A stretch of DNA of 64,000 nucleotides, taken from positions 54,122,966 through 54,186,965 of the forward strand of contig OW804094.1 of assembly GCA_942159475.1 (NCBI GenBank). The letters run 5' to 3'. The notes below the pieces were generated by a model, which did no database searches, was not told where the DNA came from, and saw only the letters and a program-made list of their open reading frames with translations. This document shows positions 1 through 12,350 of the stretch, in pieces. The first letter of the stretch is position 1. Every line of letters begins with the position of its first letter. The position numbers and the translations under genes are program-made. The stretch is from Sthenelais limicola. Lineage: Eukaryota; Annelida; Polychaeta; Phyllodocida; Sigalionidae.

Positions 1-69
1 TTCTAGCAGGGCTGATTGATAGCAGACCCTGGGACCTTTATATTCCAGACAGAAGCTTTAGATTGAGGG

Positions 70-305
70 TCAATTGTCTTTCCTATATTAGATCCAAGGC
101 TGCAGGGTACAGCATGTGTCCATTCACTAGCAGAGGCACATAATAAACGAGACTAAAGACAATGTCTAGGCAGGAATGCTCGGGACAACCCCCGGCTTCA
201 AAGACAATCTAGAAGGGTGCGCACATAATATCAGATTGTCATTGTCTTTGAAGCCTGATTTTTTATTTGTCACCAGACCGAAAGTTAGACAATATATTGT
301 CTATT
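70..305. other. Cluster of ATTGTCT/AGACAAT heptamers
   Basis: The heptamer ATTGTCT or its complement occurs six times in about 235 bp (near 73, 157, 202, 241, 287 and 296), with a near match at 235. Two pairs form inverted repeats. The core resembles the ATTGT core bound by SOX HMG proteins, but it could equally be an old palindromic repeat. No gene or promoter is visible beside it. Confidence 0.25.
194..255. repeat. Perfect 15-bp inverted repeat (hairpin)
   Basis: GGCTTCAAAGACAAT at 194-208 is repeated as its exact complement at 241-255, with a 32-bp loop. It could be the core of a small fold-back element. No target duplication was seen. Confidence 0.7.
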
Positions 306-1539
306 AGATTTTTGTCCGGATTTGCGCTAGGTTTCTGTTCGTGGTAGTTTTTGTGGTAGTTTTTTTCGCCTGGTTTATTTTTTAGATCCAACAGTTTACT
401 TCCTCTCTTGTTGCGCACACTTTGGTTGCTGTGAACATATATATGTTTTACAGGGGCATTTCCGAAACGTCACATTAACCTAATTCCGTGACGCCTATTT
501 CTGTGACGTCTCACCAAATATATGTAGTTAAGGAACATACTGGAAGACCTGGATTTATGTTAAGATGTATGGCTCCTATTTGTATAACACCCTAGATACA
601 AATAACAGATGTTTTAAATTGAAACATTTATTCAAACCAAGTATTTAACAATGGTATCATTTAAAAAATGGTGTAAGTATACAGCCCCATAACATTTAAC
701 GTCGATTAAAGGGCGATCTGTTGTTAGGATTTGAAGAGACAGAACTTTGCCAGTTTCCAATTACAGATTCGACATTTAAAGAATACGAAGATTAAAGGTG
801 CATAGAGTTCAATGTAACCATAATACAAAAACAATATGAGAACAAGGAATATCCTAATATGGGTTTAATAACATCACCTGTTGTGTAAGATAACAATCCA
901 GTCAGATGTTGCCTTCAACCCATACTGCAACCTCTACAATAAGATGAAGATTTTTTTCAGGAAAGACATTACATCTAGGATGGTGTTCTAAGTAAATCCT
1001 TCAATACCATATTAACATTCACATAGGTAGCTCAATTGTCTCTAGGAGGTTTGTTTTGCACGTCAGTGTTACCTAAACATAGTTGACAGGTGTCGACATT
1101 CAAATATTTAGGTCGACGTATAAATACTGAATTGAACTTATCAACCGTTTAGTACAAAATCTGTAAAAGCGAGGTGTACAAAGGTTAATTGGCACGTCAT
1201 AAAGTATCTGAAGTATCGAAATATTGCCTCAGACTCTAAATACTCCGTCTGCATTATGCTGATATTCCCTGCAATATGTATGCCAAGAATTAAAGGGCTC
1301 GCCCAATTTCGTTTTTTCTAAAAAAAAAATAGCATCCTGAAACCAAATGTTGCCCTTTTGGGAGAATTTATCATTATTATCAAGGCCATTTACATTAACA
1401 TACATTTCCTAAAACACGCATGTCCACAAAGTGGGTGTATTCTTGCATTGCCTATAGTATAAACATTTTGTTCTCAGTACAGTTGTATCAGAAATTACTA
1501 CTTCTTATTAACAAGTATCCACTATGTCCTACTATAACC
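256..1539. other. No recognisable gene or repeat
   Basis: AT-rich sequence with stops in all frames. There are no long open frames, RNA genes or clear repeats. Confidence 0.6.
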
Positions 1540-1829
1540 TGTCATATCAATATTGTACTCAATACAGTATTGAACTTTATGCTAATATAATAAATATACA
1601 AGCTAAAACATGTCTTTAATTAAGTCATTAAGTATTATAAAACATGAAAACAATTATGTTAATTAGAATTCACATCGTTATGTCAGTTATATCCAATAAA
1701 TTATATACTTTGTCCTACAGTATTGCACAGTTTGCTAATATCTATGGGTTAAATTAAATAAAGATATGAGCTGAATATTTATTTCCACACGAATCTTTAA
1801 TTAGAATCAAGAATTATCAAACATGAATG
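1540..1829. repeat. Diverged tandem duplication, AT-rich
   Basis: Two adjacent blocks, about 1540-1651 and 1681-1829, share ordered words: a TACAGTATTG core, GCTAATAT, TCTTTAATTA and AAACATGAA. The second is longer through internal insertions. It reads as an old tandem duplication, but with such AT-rich sequence some similarity may be chance. Confidence 0.4.
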
Positions 1830-2900
1830 CCATAGTAAAAATAGATGAATACATCATAATTATTTCATACCTGACAGAAAAGTTGTGAATGTTGATGAGT
1901 TTATTCACAATGAAACATTAATGTTCCAATGAAATCTCCTATATCAGTTAAAGTACAATATTCTATATCATATCAAAGCATTATGCATTTATGTGGTTTT
2001 AGGTTATCATCCGCTCTGATGTCGGGTTAAAGTGAGCGCATGTTACTCGAGTATGTGTCTCTTTACAGTTTATTGTTAGTATGATCTGTTTGATTGAGAC
2101 ACAACAAAAGGTAAGGCACAGCTAAATGTATATATCGTATGACAATAGGTGATCGATCTGCAGCGATTATAATACGTTTTCAACATTAAATTCCAATACA
2201 ACTTATATTTGTGTTTTGCTGTGGGGGCATTGTCATAGTAAAGTCTATGACATATTACGCTTCACAGCAGCAGATCGCAGTTCAGGAATTTTCCCGAATG
2301 ATGAATGTGACCTTCCTCTCTTAGCCTGAACGTTCTGTATACATGACTATCAGGGGCTCTTCCAGCGCGTCATATCAGAAGTGAGCATTACTATCACATG
2401 TTTAAATAGTTCACGAGGAGTGATAAACAAACACGACTGCCTGTGTGTTATAAGGTATATATAAACTTTGATACAAGAAGTTCTGGGTGTATCCCGCTCA
2501 AAATCACCCAAACCAACTTTCATCTCCGATAACTCCACAGCTGGAACGAGGTCCTATAACGTAGATAGTATTATGGACGATACCAGCATTCCTTTTTGCC
2601 CATTTGTTTATGGGCTCTTGTCCCGCTCGACAAGAGTTGCATGGAGTTCAGATAGTATAGGTATACTCAACACTTAATACAAGTTATTCAAATGCCTCTC
2701 TTCCAGGAAGTGTACAGATACTGTTACATCAAAATTAAATCAATGATCACGTGCAGATTTGGATTTCAAGTGTTGTCCCCTGTAGATATGTAGAGTGAGG
2801 AAGATAGATTAGTCGTGATTAGTTGCAAAGATTTTCCCAGGGTTCACTTGTGTATTAAGAGTATATAGCTCGAATAAATTCTGTGAGAGCCTTTAGGCAG
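1830..2900. other. No recognisable gene
   Basis: Contains only short open frames, for example overlapping opposite-strand frames at 2350-2538 and 2468-2677, with no recognisable domain or splice structure. I see nothing functional. Confidence 0.55.
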
Positions 2901-2908
2901 TTAAGCCT

Positions 2909-2982
2909 ATTGTATAAGCTAAGGAAAGGGAAATTGTGTATAGGAATTGTATTCCTACACTTTCCCCCATTCCTTCAAATTC
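2909..2982 (+). repeat. AGGAAAGG/ATTCCTAC repeat, copy 1
   Basis: A TATAAGCTAAGGAAAGG start followed by alternating ATTCCTAC words and their complements. It matches the start and content of 3905-3990. The inward-facing aggaat/attcct words suggest a small fold-back MITE remnant. Confidence 0.4.
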
Positions 2983-3311
2983 CTACACACCGAAAACTGC
3001 AAAACTGCACAATCAGCTGGCAGTTCTGCATTGTTTCGTGCAGTAGGAGACAAATATGCTATAAACCTATTGAACTTCAACTGAGTTTAGATGAAACTAA
3101 CATATTACTGATGTTTGGGTTTCTTCTGTATCCAAAGAATAGCTCATCTCTAAAATGCCTATGATTTTTGCAGGTTTTTGTATGTGTTTTTGACAATTTC
3201 GGTGATTTTTGTGGAGGTTGCATTATATACCGTTACAAACGCAATAGTTCCCATTTCTGGTAATTTTGTATTCATTCCATAAGGTTCAACAGTGCCTGTA
3301 TCCATTTGCCT

Positions 3312-3799
3312 TCAATTTGTAGTCTTTTTTATTGTTTTTTTCGTCTGAGCCTTGATCATTTGTTCTCTTGGATATATCACCATTTGTTCCTCTGTACTAT
3401 GGAATTTATCACTGAAATGTTCAGCAACTGTTTTTTTCTGTTCTGGTGGCCCTGTAATCTCTGTCGTAATGAATTTGAGGTTACCCCTACATAGTATTCT
3501 TTGCATTTAGTGCATTCAATGATGTTGATGATATTTTTGGAATTACATGTTATTTTGCCATTAATGGGGTAACAACGTTGGCCATGTAGGCCTTCTGATG
3601 TTTGTTTAAGCCATAGACAACATTCACATCGTGGTTTGCCAAATTTGAGGGATGTCGCATAGGGCCATTCCTCTCCTGAGATGTAGTTTAGTTCATAAAG
3701 GGTTTCTGCTTTAATTTTTCTAAGAAATCTGGCCGAATAATGTTGTTTCTCTTTTAGTGTCTTGAAGAGTATAGAGCAAGCTTCTTCAAAATCAGGGTG
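3312..3799 (-). pseudogene. GIY-YIG endonuclease domain relic, Penelope-like retroelement
   Basis: On the minus strand a frame from 3799 to about 3440 is open and reads like the endonuclease region of Penelope-like retroelements. In order it shows a basic linker (ARFLRKIKAETLYELNY), a cysteine cluster (KPRCECC), a TCNSKN segment, and ECTKCKEYYVG followed by SLRQRLQGH. This matches the C-x2-C, YVG and R...GH pattern of the GIY-YIG fold in such elements. The frame then breaks near 3435. Matching sequence (VAEHFSDKFHS, where AEHF is the usual next motif) continues in another frame down to about 3312. A TAG precedes the first recognisable codons near 3803. No reverse transcriptase is present, so this is a truncated, frameshifted relic. 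A host gene with a captured GIY-YIG domain is less likely. Confidence 0.7.
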
Positions 3800-3904
3800 T
3801 TGCTATTCCTACCTGCTTTACGTAGGAAGGAATGTTTTCCTTTCCTACAGGTGAAGGAACTCCCACAAACAAATTCCCTGCCATAGATTATACAACAGGG
3901 CCCG

Positions 3905-3990
3905 TTTTATAAGATAAGGAAAGGAATTTTTCAGGGGGAATTCCTATATTCTTCTCCTAACTTCAGTGGGAAATTCCTACGGTAAGAGTA
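3905..3990 (+). repeat. AGGAAAGG/ATTCCTAC repeat, copy 2
   Basis: Begins TTTTATAAGATAAGGAAAGG after GGGCCCG and continues with alternating aggaat/attcct words, like 2909-2982. Similar words also fill 3806-3860, just upstream of the GIY-YIG relic on its own strand. An insertion of this element may be what cut off that relic's 5' side. Confidence 0.4.
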
Positions 3991-4045
3991 GGAAATGCAT
4001 TGTGTGTATTTAATAATAATGCACATAATGATCATAACTTTTTTT

Positions 4046-4085
4046 TTTTACATATATCTTAATACTTTTACATATATCTTAATAA
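4046..4085. repeat. Two-copy 20-bp tandem repeat
   Basis: TTTTACATATATCTTAATAC at 4046-4065 is repeated at 4066-4085 with one difference at the end. This is ordinary replication slippage in AT-rich DNA. Confidence 0.8.
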
Positions 4086-4226
4086 AAAAAGTGTGACGAA
4101 TTCGGCAGGGATTACATACAGATCTTGTTGCCCATAGGCTCCCATATTAAAACCCCCAAGTTTAAACTCCTGTTTCTACATGAAAACGATGAGAAATTGT
4201 TTCATTGTCAACATATCTGATACTTA

Positions 4227-4629
4227 TACCCCTTTCACACTACATCCAGAAAGCGCTTTGAAGCGCTTTGAGGCGCTTTGGGGGTGTAATGTGAATGGAA
4301 CCGACCTGTAGAAAGTGCTTCCAAACCGACTCAGAAGCGAATTCTGTAAATCACCTCAGGTAGGTTAATTAGGGAAACCACTTCGCTTTTTCAGTGCTAA
4401 TTCTGCCAGTCTGAATGGAACCGAAGCGAAGCAAAGTGTTTTCTGACGTCATCGATCTTATAAACACATAGAAAAGTGTACAGCGACCATGCTTGTAGTC
4501 TGAATGGAACCGACTTAGTGAAAGTGCTTCGAAGCGCTTTCTGAGTACAGTCTGCATGGTGCGAATTATATAAACCAGTTCGCAACGATTCGCTACGCTT
4601 TGCTTCGGTTGTGTAGTGTGAAAGGGGTA
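4227..4629. mobile_element. MITE, 403 bp, TTA target duplication (Harbinger-like)
   Basis: Perfect 17-bp inverted ends, TACCCCTTTCACACTAC, lie at 4227-4243 and as the complement at 4613-4629. TTA flanks both sides (4224-4226 and 4630-4632). A 3-bp TWA duplication is known for PIF/Harbinger elements. The interior carries repeated AAGCGCTTTGA words and three copies of a TGAATGGAACCGA motif, two of them followed by AAAGTGCTTC, as expected of subterminal transposase-binding repeats. There is no transposase, so it is non-autonomous. If TTAT or TTAA were the true target, Kolobok-type assignment would be an alternative. Confidence 0.8.
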
Positions 4630-4632
4630 TTA

Positions 4633-7300
4633 TAATATCAAACTTGGAGCCAATGAAAGCGATTATTATTTGATGAATATTTTTCGGGGTATTAAATCTC
4701 AAAGGTTTACTATGGGACTCTATGGCACATGCACCCAATACCGCTCAAAATGCAACCCCTGGTGCGCAGCGCCACCTGCAATCATGTGACTTTCCGTCTC
4801 AAAGAATCAAAGCATTGAAACTATTCCTAGCCTGTTAAAAAATGTCAGGGTCTATTTTTTTTTCACGTTTGCAAAAAGAAACAAAAACGCATGAGGAAGA
4901 TTTAACTATTCATTTCTATTATCTAATTTTCATTCTTTTAGTAGTTCTTATTTATCAATGTGTTATATCTATATTACATTTATATATCTTATACATATAG
5001 CTTTCTATTTTATTTATTTCAGGGGTGTAATAAATATAGAACTTATAACTTGGGTGCTCTCCAAGGGTTATGCATCTCGATTGTGGATTGTTCTCACGCA
5101 TTGCAGTGATAAAAAGAACTAAACTCTGCATTAAATGATCGGTGGAAATAGAAAATGACTGTTGGTTTTGTGTTAATGACATTTTAATCAAGATCATGTG
5201 CATAAACGTTGTTTAATATTGTCATCCATACGTCTGCACACTGCTAATTAATAGACTGTTTATAGAAACGTATTTGTTCTAAACGATGTTGACACGCCAC
5301 CAACACATTTCCATAGATCCTTTTGCTGTGTATAATGTTTGGCAACAAACTCCCAAGAAGGCAAACCTGCAAGTATGCGCGTGTGCATACATTCCGCTTT
5401 AACTGAACACGATTTACCTAAATTTTCTGTTAAGATGAACTTTTTGCCTGCAAGTTTCCTACTTAATGTTTTATTTTTCTTCAATTAAAATTTCGGTCAG
5501 CCTATCTTCTACATTGACATCCCAATTGTATTATTGAAATATATTATTGTTAGCCCGACAACGTAACCACGGGATCCTGATAGTATTCACTGATATTATG
5601 GCTACCTCTAGTATTTGGGTCAGTATTGGAATCCAATACCCCTAAAACTTCATTGCAGTTCGTTTTTTCCATTTTGTATTCTGTCGAGGGATTGTTGAAA
5701 GCAACTACATCTTGTAAGTAATATTGCCCAGTCACGTTCGACATCCTACGTTGGCAATGGTTCCCACTGGGGTTGGATATCGCAAGCACCACACGCCAGA
5801 TTGGGGGATTAAAGTAAAACCATAACCTGGTAAAATATTTTGTCCTTGATCAAAGTTACCATTAGATTTAGCTAATAGTTTTCAACTTGGTGGTCAGCCT
5901 AATAAGTCATTAAGGAATATCCAGACTTATCAAAATTTGAATAAATAACTATCATTTAATGATTACTTCATAGGCATAGTCTACCACATAATGCTTAATC
6001 TACTTTTACTATGTTTATGGTTTTATCGATAATTATTGGACAGAGACAATAATTTGTCTTAAAATGGCGATGGGGTTTAATTAAGTGTCTTCCTTCTGTC
6101 CTTGGCAGCAATATTCTTCTTGTTTTTTCCTTCTTTCTATTGCGTAGGGGGCTGTACTGTAAAGTTCAGTGAGAGACTGACATTAAAGTTAAATGTGTTC
6201 ATTTGAAGAACATCAGGGTATGGCAACTCTCAACACCAGCTTAAGTATCAGACATTTCTATCGCGTTCCAAAAGACATTTGGAGATGATGTCCCTAGAAG
6301 CAGTTTGTTCGTGATTTATATTCTACAGTTATGCACATCCCACATAGCGCCAAAGTTACTTTACAAAAGCACATTGACAATTAACATTTATTTCTTTGAA
6401 ATTGGCTCTCTACTGTGCAAACGATTTTTTAATTCTAGTTCCATGTGCCAAATGTATATACCCTGGAAAGTAAATAAAGAGATGCCCGCAAAAAGTCCTC
6501 ACTCTGAGATTAGTTTAAGATTATTTTTTTCTCGCTGAGACCAACCCGTATCGGGCTTGAGATGGAGATAGTCTATCAAGCTTCTTCACTCCCTACAAGT
6601 AGTAGAGGAAATGGATAATCAAGGCAGCTCCAACTGTTACTAAGCTAATGCGCACACTTTGTTCAGTTTCCTTAGCTTTCAGATGCCGTGATTGAAATCC
6701 TGAGAATACAATTTCCTTTGTCACTGTCGGCAGCCTTAAACCTTGTTACACGAAATGACTGAATCAGAAAGTTCACTTGTTCTTTCAGTAGACAATGTTG
6801 ACGCTGATTAGATGAACTTCCGATATAAACATATTATGATTATTATGAACAGTGGTATAGTGGCTTCATTTCCTTTCCGTAGTAGATCTAGAACCGAAGT
6901 TAATAACTAGATACTATCTCCTCCGATTGGATGCAATGTTAAAGAAAAAGCTATCGCGTGTTTCTATGTTTCTCTATGGCTGGATACAAGTGCGTTTCGA
7001 TCCACTAACAGTAGATTTTACCGTGAATCTCGGCGTCAGACCTCGTGCCATCAGCGCAATTTTGACTGACGTTTTGATTCGCTCGATGTCGAACTAATAC
7101 ATGACCGACGGTTATTTTACAAGGTGCATTTCCCAGATCAATTTACTTTAAATGATCAAAGAACCTACTCACGATGCAACTGCCTCGAGACAGGCGTTCG
7201 TATCAGTTTCAATTCCAATTAGCGAATGGACATGCATCCTTGGAACTACAACCTACCTCATATGATACCAGGTTTACATTCAGTCTAGATTGCTGTCCCT
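4633..7300. other. No recognisable gene
   Basis: AT-rich. The most coding-like stretch is a minus frame of 80 codons at 5550-5792, which encodes a polar peptide with two N-glycosylation sequons and two cysteines. It matches no family I know and has no convincing splice sites. Confidence 0.5.
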
Positions 7301-7317
7301 GACTTGACTGCTTATAT

Positions 7318-7495
7318 GGTATTTTACCATGATTTTTAATGTGCACAGTACCACAGACAGACTCTCTTTGATGTTCCAGTCAGAGAGCACTGGGGTGAAG
7401 GAGTAATGGTGCCCACAGCCGGGTTTGAACCCACAATACTCACATGCATGCCTCTCTGGGTCCAAAGCCAGACCACTGCGACTCTTCTCCCCCAT
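7318..7495 (-). mobile_element. tRNA-derived SINE-like unit
   Basis: On the minus strand, GCAGTGGTCTGGCTTTGG resembles a tRNA-type polymerase III box A. About 45 bp further is GGGTTCAAACCCGGC, an almost canonical box B (GGTTCRANNCC). Together they form a tRNA-like head at about 7420-7490. A body of about 100 bp follows toward 7318. The box spacing is right for a tRNA head. No clear tail or target duplication was found, so the ends are approximate. The adjacent (AT)n at 7499-7510 may be incidental. Confidence 0.6.
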
Positions 7496-7500
7496 GCGTT

Positions 7501-10500
7501 ATATATATATTAGTGCCTCTTTGGGACGATTCTCGCCAATATATACATGCCCTCTGAGACGGGGCATCATTTAAAAACCCAGACTGATGACCTCTTTTTC
7601 GATCAGGAATCGCGTCCTGATGTTGACAACACCCTGAGCTTCGCCAACCGGGCATTATCATCAACCAGTGCCCTTTTCCTATCCTCAATGTCAGTCATTA
7701 ATTCTTTATAACGTGTAGCTATCCTATATGAATGCAGGAATGCAGGCTAACACATTGCAAGCCCAATCACCACTCAAGCTGTGTCAAACTCAATATTCTC
7801 CAATGACCTATAGATATATATGCAAACGAAATTGAAAAGTGCCATTGTGCTACATAATGAACAACCACTCTATACTAGTAACTTCCCAGCATTCTCTCCA
7901 TGTTTAATCCTTTCAAAAGCCTTTTATCAGAGTAATCCAGCAGATAGTTTCCCCTTAACTTCGTAAGTGCAAAGAGGAAGATGTCAAAGACGGTCAAGGT
8001 CGGTACATAATCAATTTATGCTCCATGTTTCAAAGTTATCCATACTGAACTTATCGTAAATCATCTTGACCGGTGAAGATCGAGATCTAGACTTTTAACG
8101 TCCGACAATTTATTGTGTCATGTGTCCTTAACAGAAATAATTGTTTTAATACAATTCTGCTTATGTATCTTCAGTCATATGTAACCGTTGGTCATAAAAG
8201 GCGTTTTGTTGCCTATATATATCGGAGGTACCTTAGGGGTCGTACTAACAGTTGTACGTTCCCTTCCATATTATATATACGAGGGACAGGTCTTCGGCAC
8301 CTTGCATCAGCTCCCTATGGTCACAACTTTATCTTAGAATGTCTAATAGAAAGGATGCCATGCCTTGCACTTAACTATTTAAGACCGCTAGATAAGTATA
8401 GCTTGTGTCTAAGCTCAGAATAAAAGAACACTCTGAGGTCTTAGGGAGCCACGATCTGGAAGGATCACACATCGGCAGTTGGGCGTGGCGGGGCACATTG
8501 GAATTATCGTGCGTGGAGGTGACCGAAGGGACACTGAGAAAATAGCATCAGGTGTCGTCCCCTTTCATACCCAGACAATCTCCCAGACATTGTGGGTCAC
8601 AGGGCGAATTTGAAGACGCCTTTGGGTTTTCTTCCTATCAGGGATTTATTATAAGTTCGTTACACTTCTGACGGTAGTGATTTAACCTACACGCTCCAGG
8701 AATATTGCCAACCACTTATCACCTGGGGTTCCCTGTGGATATCGCCAATGGAACCATTCCTCTTGGGACAATATAAGCTACGTGTCCGTTTTATCGGACA
8801 GCTGTCTCTTTAAGAACCAAATCTCCTGGCTGGTGTCCAGGAATTCCAAACTTTTCATTAGATCATGTTTGGCTGTTTTGTTACACTATGAAACCCGTAA
8901 AGAGGCGTCATAAATCAGTCTCTTGATTCCCACTTGATAACTGCAAAGTCTTTGGTTTGTGGTTGTGAAATAGGCATCATTTATGGCAATAGCTGGAACA
9001 TTTAAGGAGGCCCAAAGCTGGAAACACCATGGTGATTTAGAGTCCCAGGTGGCCGTGAACAAACACAGGTCTCTCTATTTGGCAGCTTACCACTTCATTA
9101 CTGCTTTATTAATTCCACCAAATCATGTCCAAAGCTGAGGAGACCATAGCAGTTATCGCCTAAGCAATCAAATAATTGGACAGACGTCGGCCATGTGCTA
9201 TACACAAAGGTTCTCAGGAGGCAGATGAATATTCTTAAAACAGCCAAAAATAGGTAGGAATTAAGGGTGTCTGCACCCCAAAAGTAAGTTAAGCACTATA
9301 TAGGATAACGGGACCAATATAATGATAACACATGTAAAATAACATTCTCGACTACAATAGATTAGTGGATGTATAAGCTAGTTCCCATCAACCTACTACA
9401 GTTGGGATGAATACATTATTTCTTCTTTATGTATCCAAAGTTAATTCTCGTACCTTCTAAAAGGGACTTTAAAGTTCTGCTTGGTAATGTATTGATAACT
9501 TGTCTGCCTGATACGCCATTACTGTGCCATGGGACGAGTATCTTTTGTTGTGTATGCAAACATGCGCAAAAGGCTCATCTCTATAGCAACGGAAGATTGG
9601 AGTGATCCCTGTCCACCCAGCAGTGCTGTGCGATATCTTTCCATCGCTTAATCCAGGCAAACCCAGACCATCGGTCAGCTGCGCCTTTGTGTGGGCGGCC
9701 CTTGTGTTGGTCTCCATCACTCTCAAGGCAATAGGAATAGTCACACGCAAACAATGGACCCTCTGTATCAAGAGGCACACAAAGATTTAAAAAATAAGAT
9801 GGCTTCCTTAAGGCAACAGTAATTAAGGAGATGAGAAAAAGGTTGTTTATTTTACGAGGTGTTTCCAGTGCAAGGTGGTAGTAGCCACACTCAGGAAAGA
9901 GACTGCGTGGTCTGGCTATAACGTAAGGCCTAATTGGCTCTAAAGTGAGTCTTCAATATAAGAGCTTTAGAATCGGCGGAAAATACCAAGTGAAAAATCA
10001 GAAAGTATCTAAAGTAAATGTTCCTGGCTTGTTTGGGAATTAGGGAATCAAACATAAATAGAGTGGGCTTAACATCATAATTGAACTATAGACGTGACTC
10101 ATCTATGTATATTATCGGGATATAAATATTACTATATGTGTGTCCCTTCTGTGTGAAGAATCAGCTGGTAACCAATGCACAATAATACCCCAGACTGATA
10201 AATGCACGTGCAAGGCAAAATACCCATATTTGGCTTAATACAGATGTGAATCAATAATACCAGACCAATCAAGAAGCTCGGATAGTAGTTTACATTATTC
10301 TGTTTAGCAATAATCTTAATATAATAAGGGGAGCCCCCAGTTGTATGATCGATATTCACGCAATTATGATAGATATGTCTAGAGCTATAGATGCAGACAT
10401 TATTATTAGGACAGAATTGGTACTTGAATGCGGTAATTAGGAGCTGCAATTGCCTCCCCTGTGTCCTCCTGTAGGAGGCTAAAGGACTGAGTGAACCAAT

Positions 10501-11939
10501 ATACTGTCCAGCTGCTCTGAGGATAACCTAATTTTTAGAAAGGTGGAGGCATCGACGACACGGGATATGTCGTCTAATCTGATATTATGCTGAAATGATA
10601 TTGTGAAGCTATACCGTCGGTTAATAAAAACTGAGGACGAACTATCCTAATATTGAATCAGATATTCGATATTAAAAAAACTGTATTGGTATAAATTGAG
10701 TATCTTTCAAATTACATATTTATTTCCTGGTACCTAAATTAATTGATTTTTATTTGAAAATATCTAAGATACCTAATGATCACTAATTACATCATAAATA
10801 TTCTTTACTAACGTTGCTTATATAAGCAAGTCCAGCTATGATTTCAATGTTCCTAAAACATAAAACCGACATCCTGAAACGTCTTTCTAATTGTTCGGAT
10901 CAGATTGGCTACTGTCTGGCAAAGAATAGAGAAAGATTTCTTGTAAATAATTATAATCATTTGAGGTTGACAATTTACAAAAGGGAATCCCATGAGACAT
11001 GATAAGTTGATAACCATGACACGAATTTCAGTAGGTCACGTCTATTTATAAAAAGGACATGTTATAGGAAGCTAGTCTTGAGATTTAAATATTTTGATAA
11101 TGGTGGATGGATAAATGTCTAATTTAGTACCTAAGTTACCAGCAGGTGTGCTAACTTGGGGGGAGGGGGCGGAGATTTTAGTATACAACATCAATTGCGG
11201 CTGCCTCTCTGAGGGTGTTTCAGTACATTCGTGCTCATTGAGGCGTTAGCGTTTATTTGAAGCAGAACTAATATCGCAAATAATTTACTTTTTTGTTTGG
11301 AAGCTACAACAAAAGTCCAGGAGCTCTTGGTATCTGAGCTCTTTGGTATAACCACATGTTGTGCTGTTCATCCCAAACTGCTGCAATTATTGTTCATATA
11401 ATGATACATTTTTCTCGGATTATAAAGCTGAATAGCATCAGCATCAATCGACATGCAAGTAATTGTTTTTTAAAAAGTTATCAATTCCTTTTCCCCAGAC
11501 TATCCATTGGATATCGTAGGACAGGAAAAAGCACCAGTTCGTTGTTACTACTCAGCTTTAATTTAAGGATATATATGAACGGCAAGAAAGGATGAACAAG
11601 ATCTATATCAGTTTTATACATCGGCATTCCATCATTTCGCTTGCGCTTTAATAAATAAGAAGGCGTTGGTCTTTTTTTTTTATCTCATCCACCATGCCAG
11701 ACACAGGTTGTTCATAAGAAACGGGATTACTTTCTTCCATACAAGCTTCATTATCTCCGAGGTACCTCATCCCTTTAGCTATGAAAAGAAATTTGTCTTT
11801 CGCACACACACATACATATATATATATATATCGTCCGAGATGAACGGGGGAGGAATTCCTGCTAGCTGTAACAATTCTCACAACATATTCAGCACAGAAC
11901 GTATCTTGCCAATTTTGAAGAGGTTTGTAGCATGGCTGG
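7501..11939. other. No recognisable gene
   Basis: About 4.4 kb of unassigned sequence. Overlapping open frames of 60-105 codons occur on both strands around 9470-9790, where the DNA is locally richer in G+C, and at 8115-8423 (plus) and 10132-10449 (minus). None shows a recognisable domain. A short (TA)n lies near 11811-11831. Confidence 0.5.
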
Positions 11940-12010
11940 TGGTCATGCTTGTTCAATATGTAATAAGATCGAAATACAATAAAGAATACTTGAATTGAAT
12001 TGAATTGAAT
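11940..12010 (+). mobile_element. Probable retroposon 3' end with (GAATT)n tail
   Basis: AATAAA at 11978-11983 is followed within about 10 bp by four TTGAA units ending at 12010. A polyadenylation signal followed by a short TTGAA-type tail is how many invertebrate LINEs and their SINEs end. No reverse transcriptase motif was found upstream, so the body is too short, too old or non-coding. Confidence 0.45.
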
Positions 12011-12040
12011 ATCGCGCCCTACCAGCTCCCTATACTACTA

Positions 12041-12350
12041 ACAAACAATCAAATCTATAGATACACCACCCGAAAGTCTCAGGCTCGTGTCCCATCTCCC
12101 CTGACTTCAACTTCAGACGTCAAGCTCAACGCACCTCTAACATTTTCCGCATCCAACCCACACCTTTTTCGCATCACGTCTCATCCTTCATCAGCATTAT
12201 ATCATGTATTCAATCAATTCTCATCATATTTAAATCTAATTATCATCAGTATTAATCAAATCTTCTCATTTATTTAATATTTCATTTCATTCTATTTCAA
12301 CCTCATTTAAATTGTTATTTAAATCTTCTCGTTTTATACACATTTATATA
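12041..12350 (+). other. C-rich, G-poor strand-asymmetric tract
   Basis: The plus strand has very few G residues. For example, 12181-12300 contains about three G, against many C, T and A. It begins just after the (GAATT)n tail. The style resembles 62865-63655. It may be a strongly skewed retroelement untranslated region. Confidence 0.5.

Noticed and set aside
5550..5792. Minus frame with two N-glycosylation sequons and cysteines
   Set aside because: Looks protein-like but has no recognised domain, and no matching donor and acceptor were found.
9469..9790. Overlapping frames on both strands with a GRPHK...RWSGFAWIKRW segment
   Set aside because: Only faintly like the C-terminal tail of some LINE ORFs; too short and not in the expected order.
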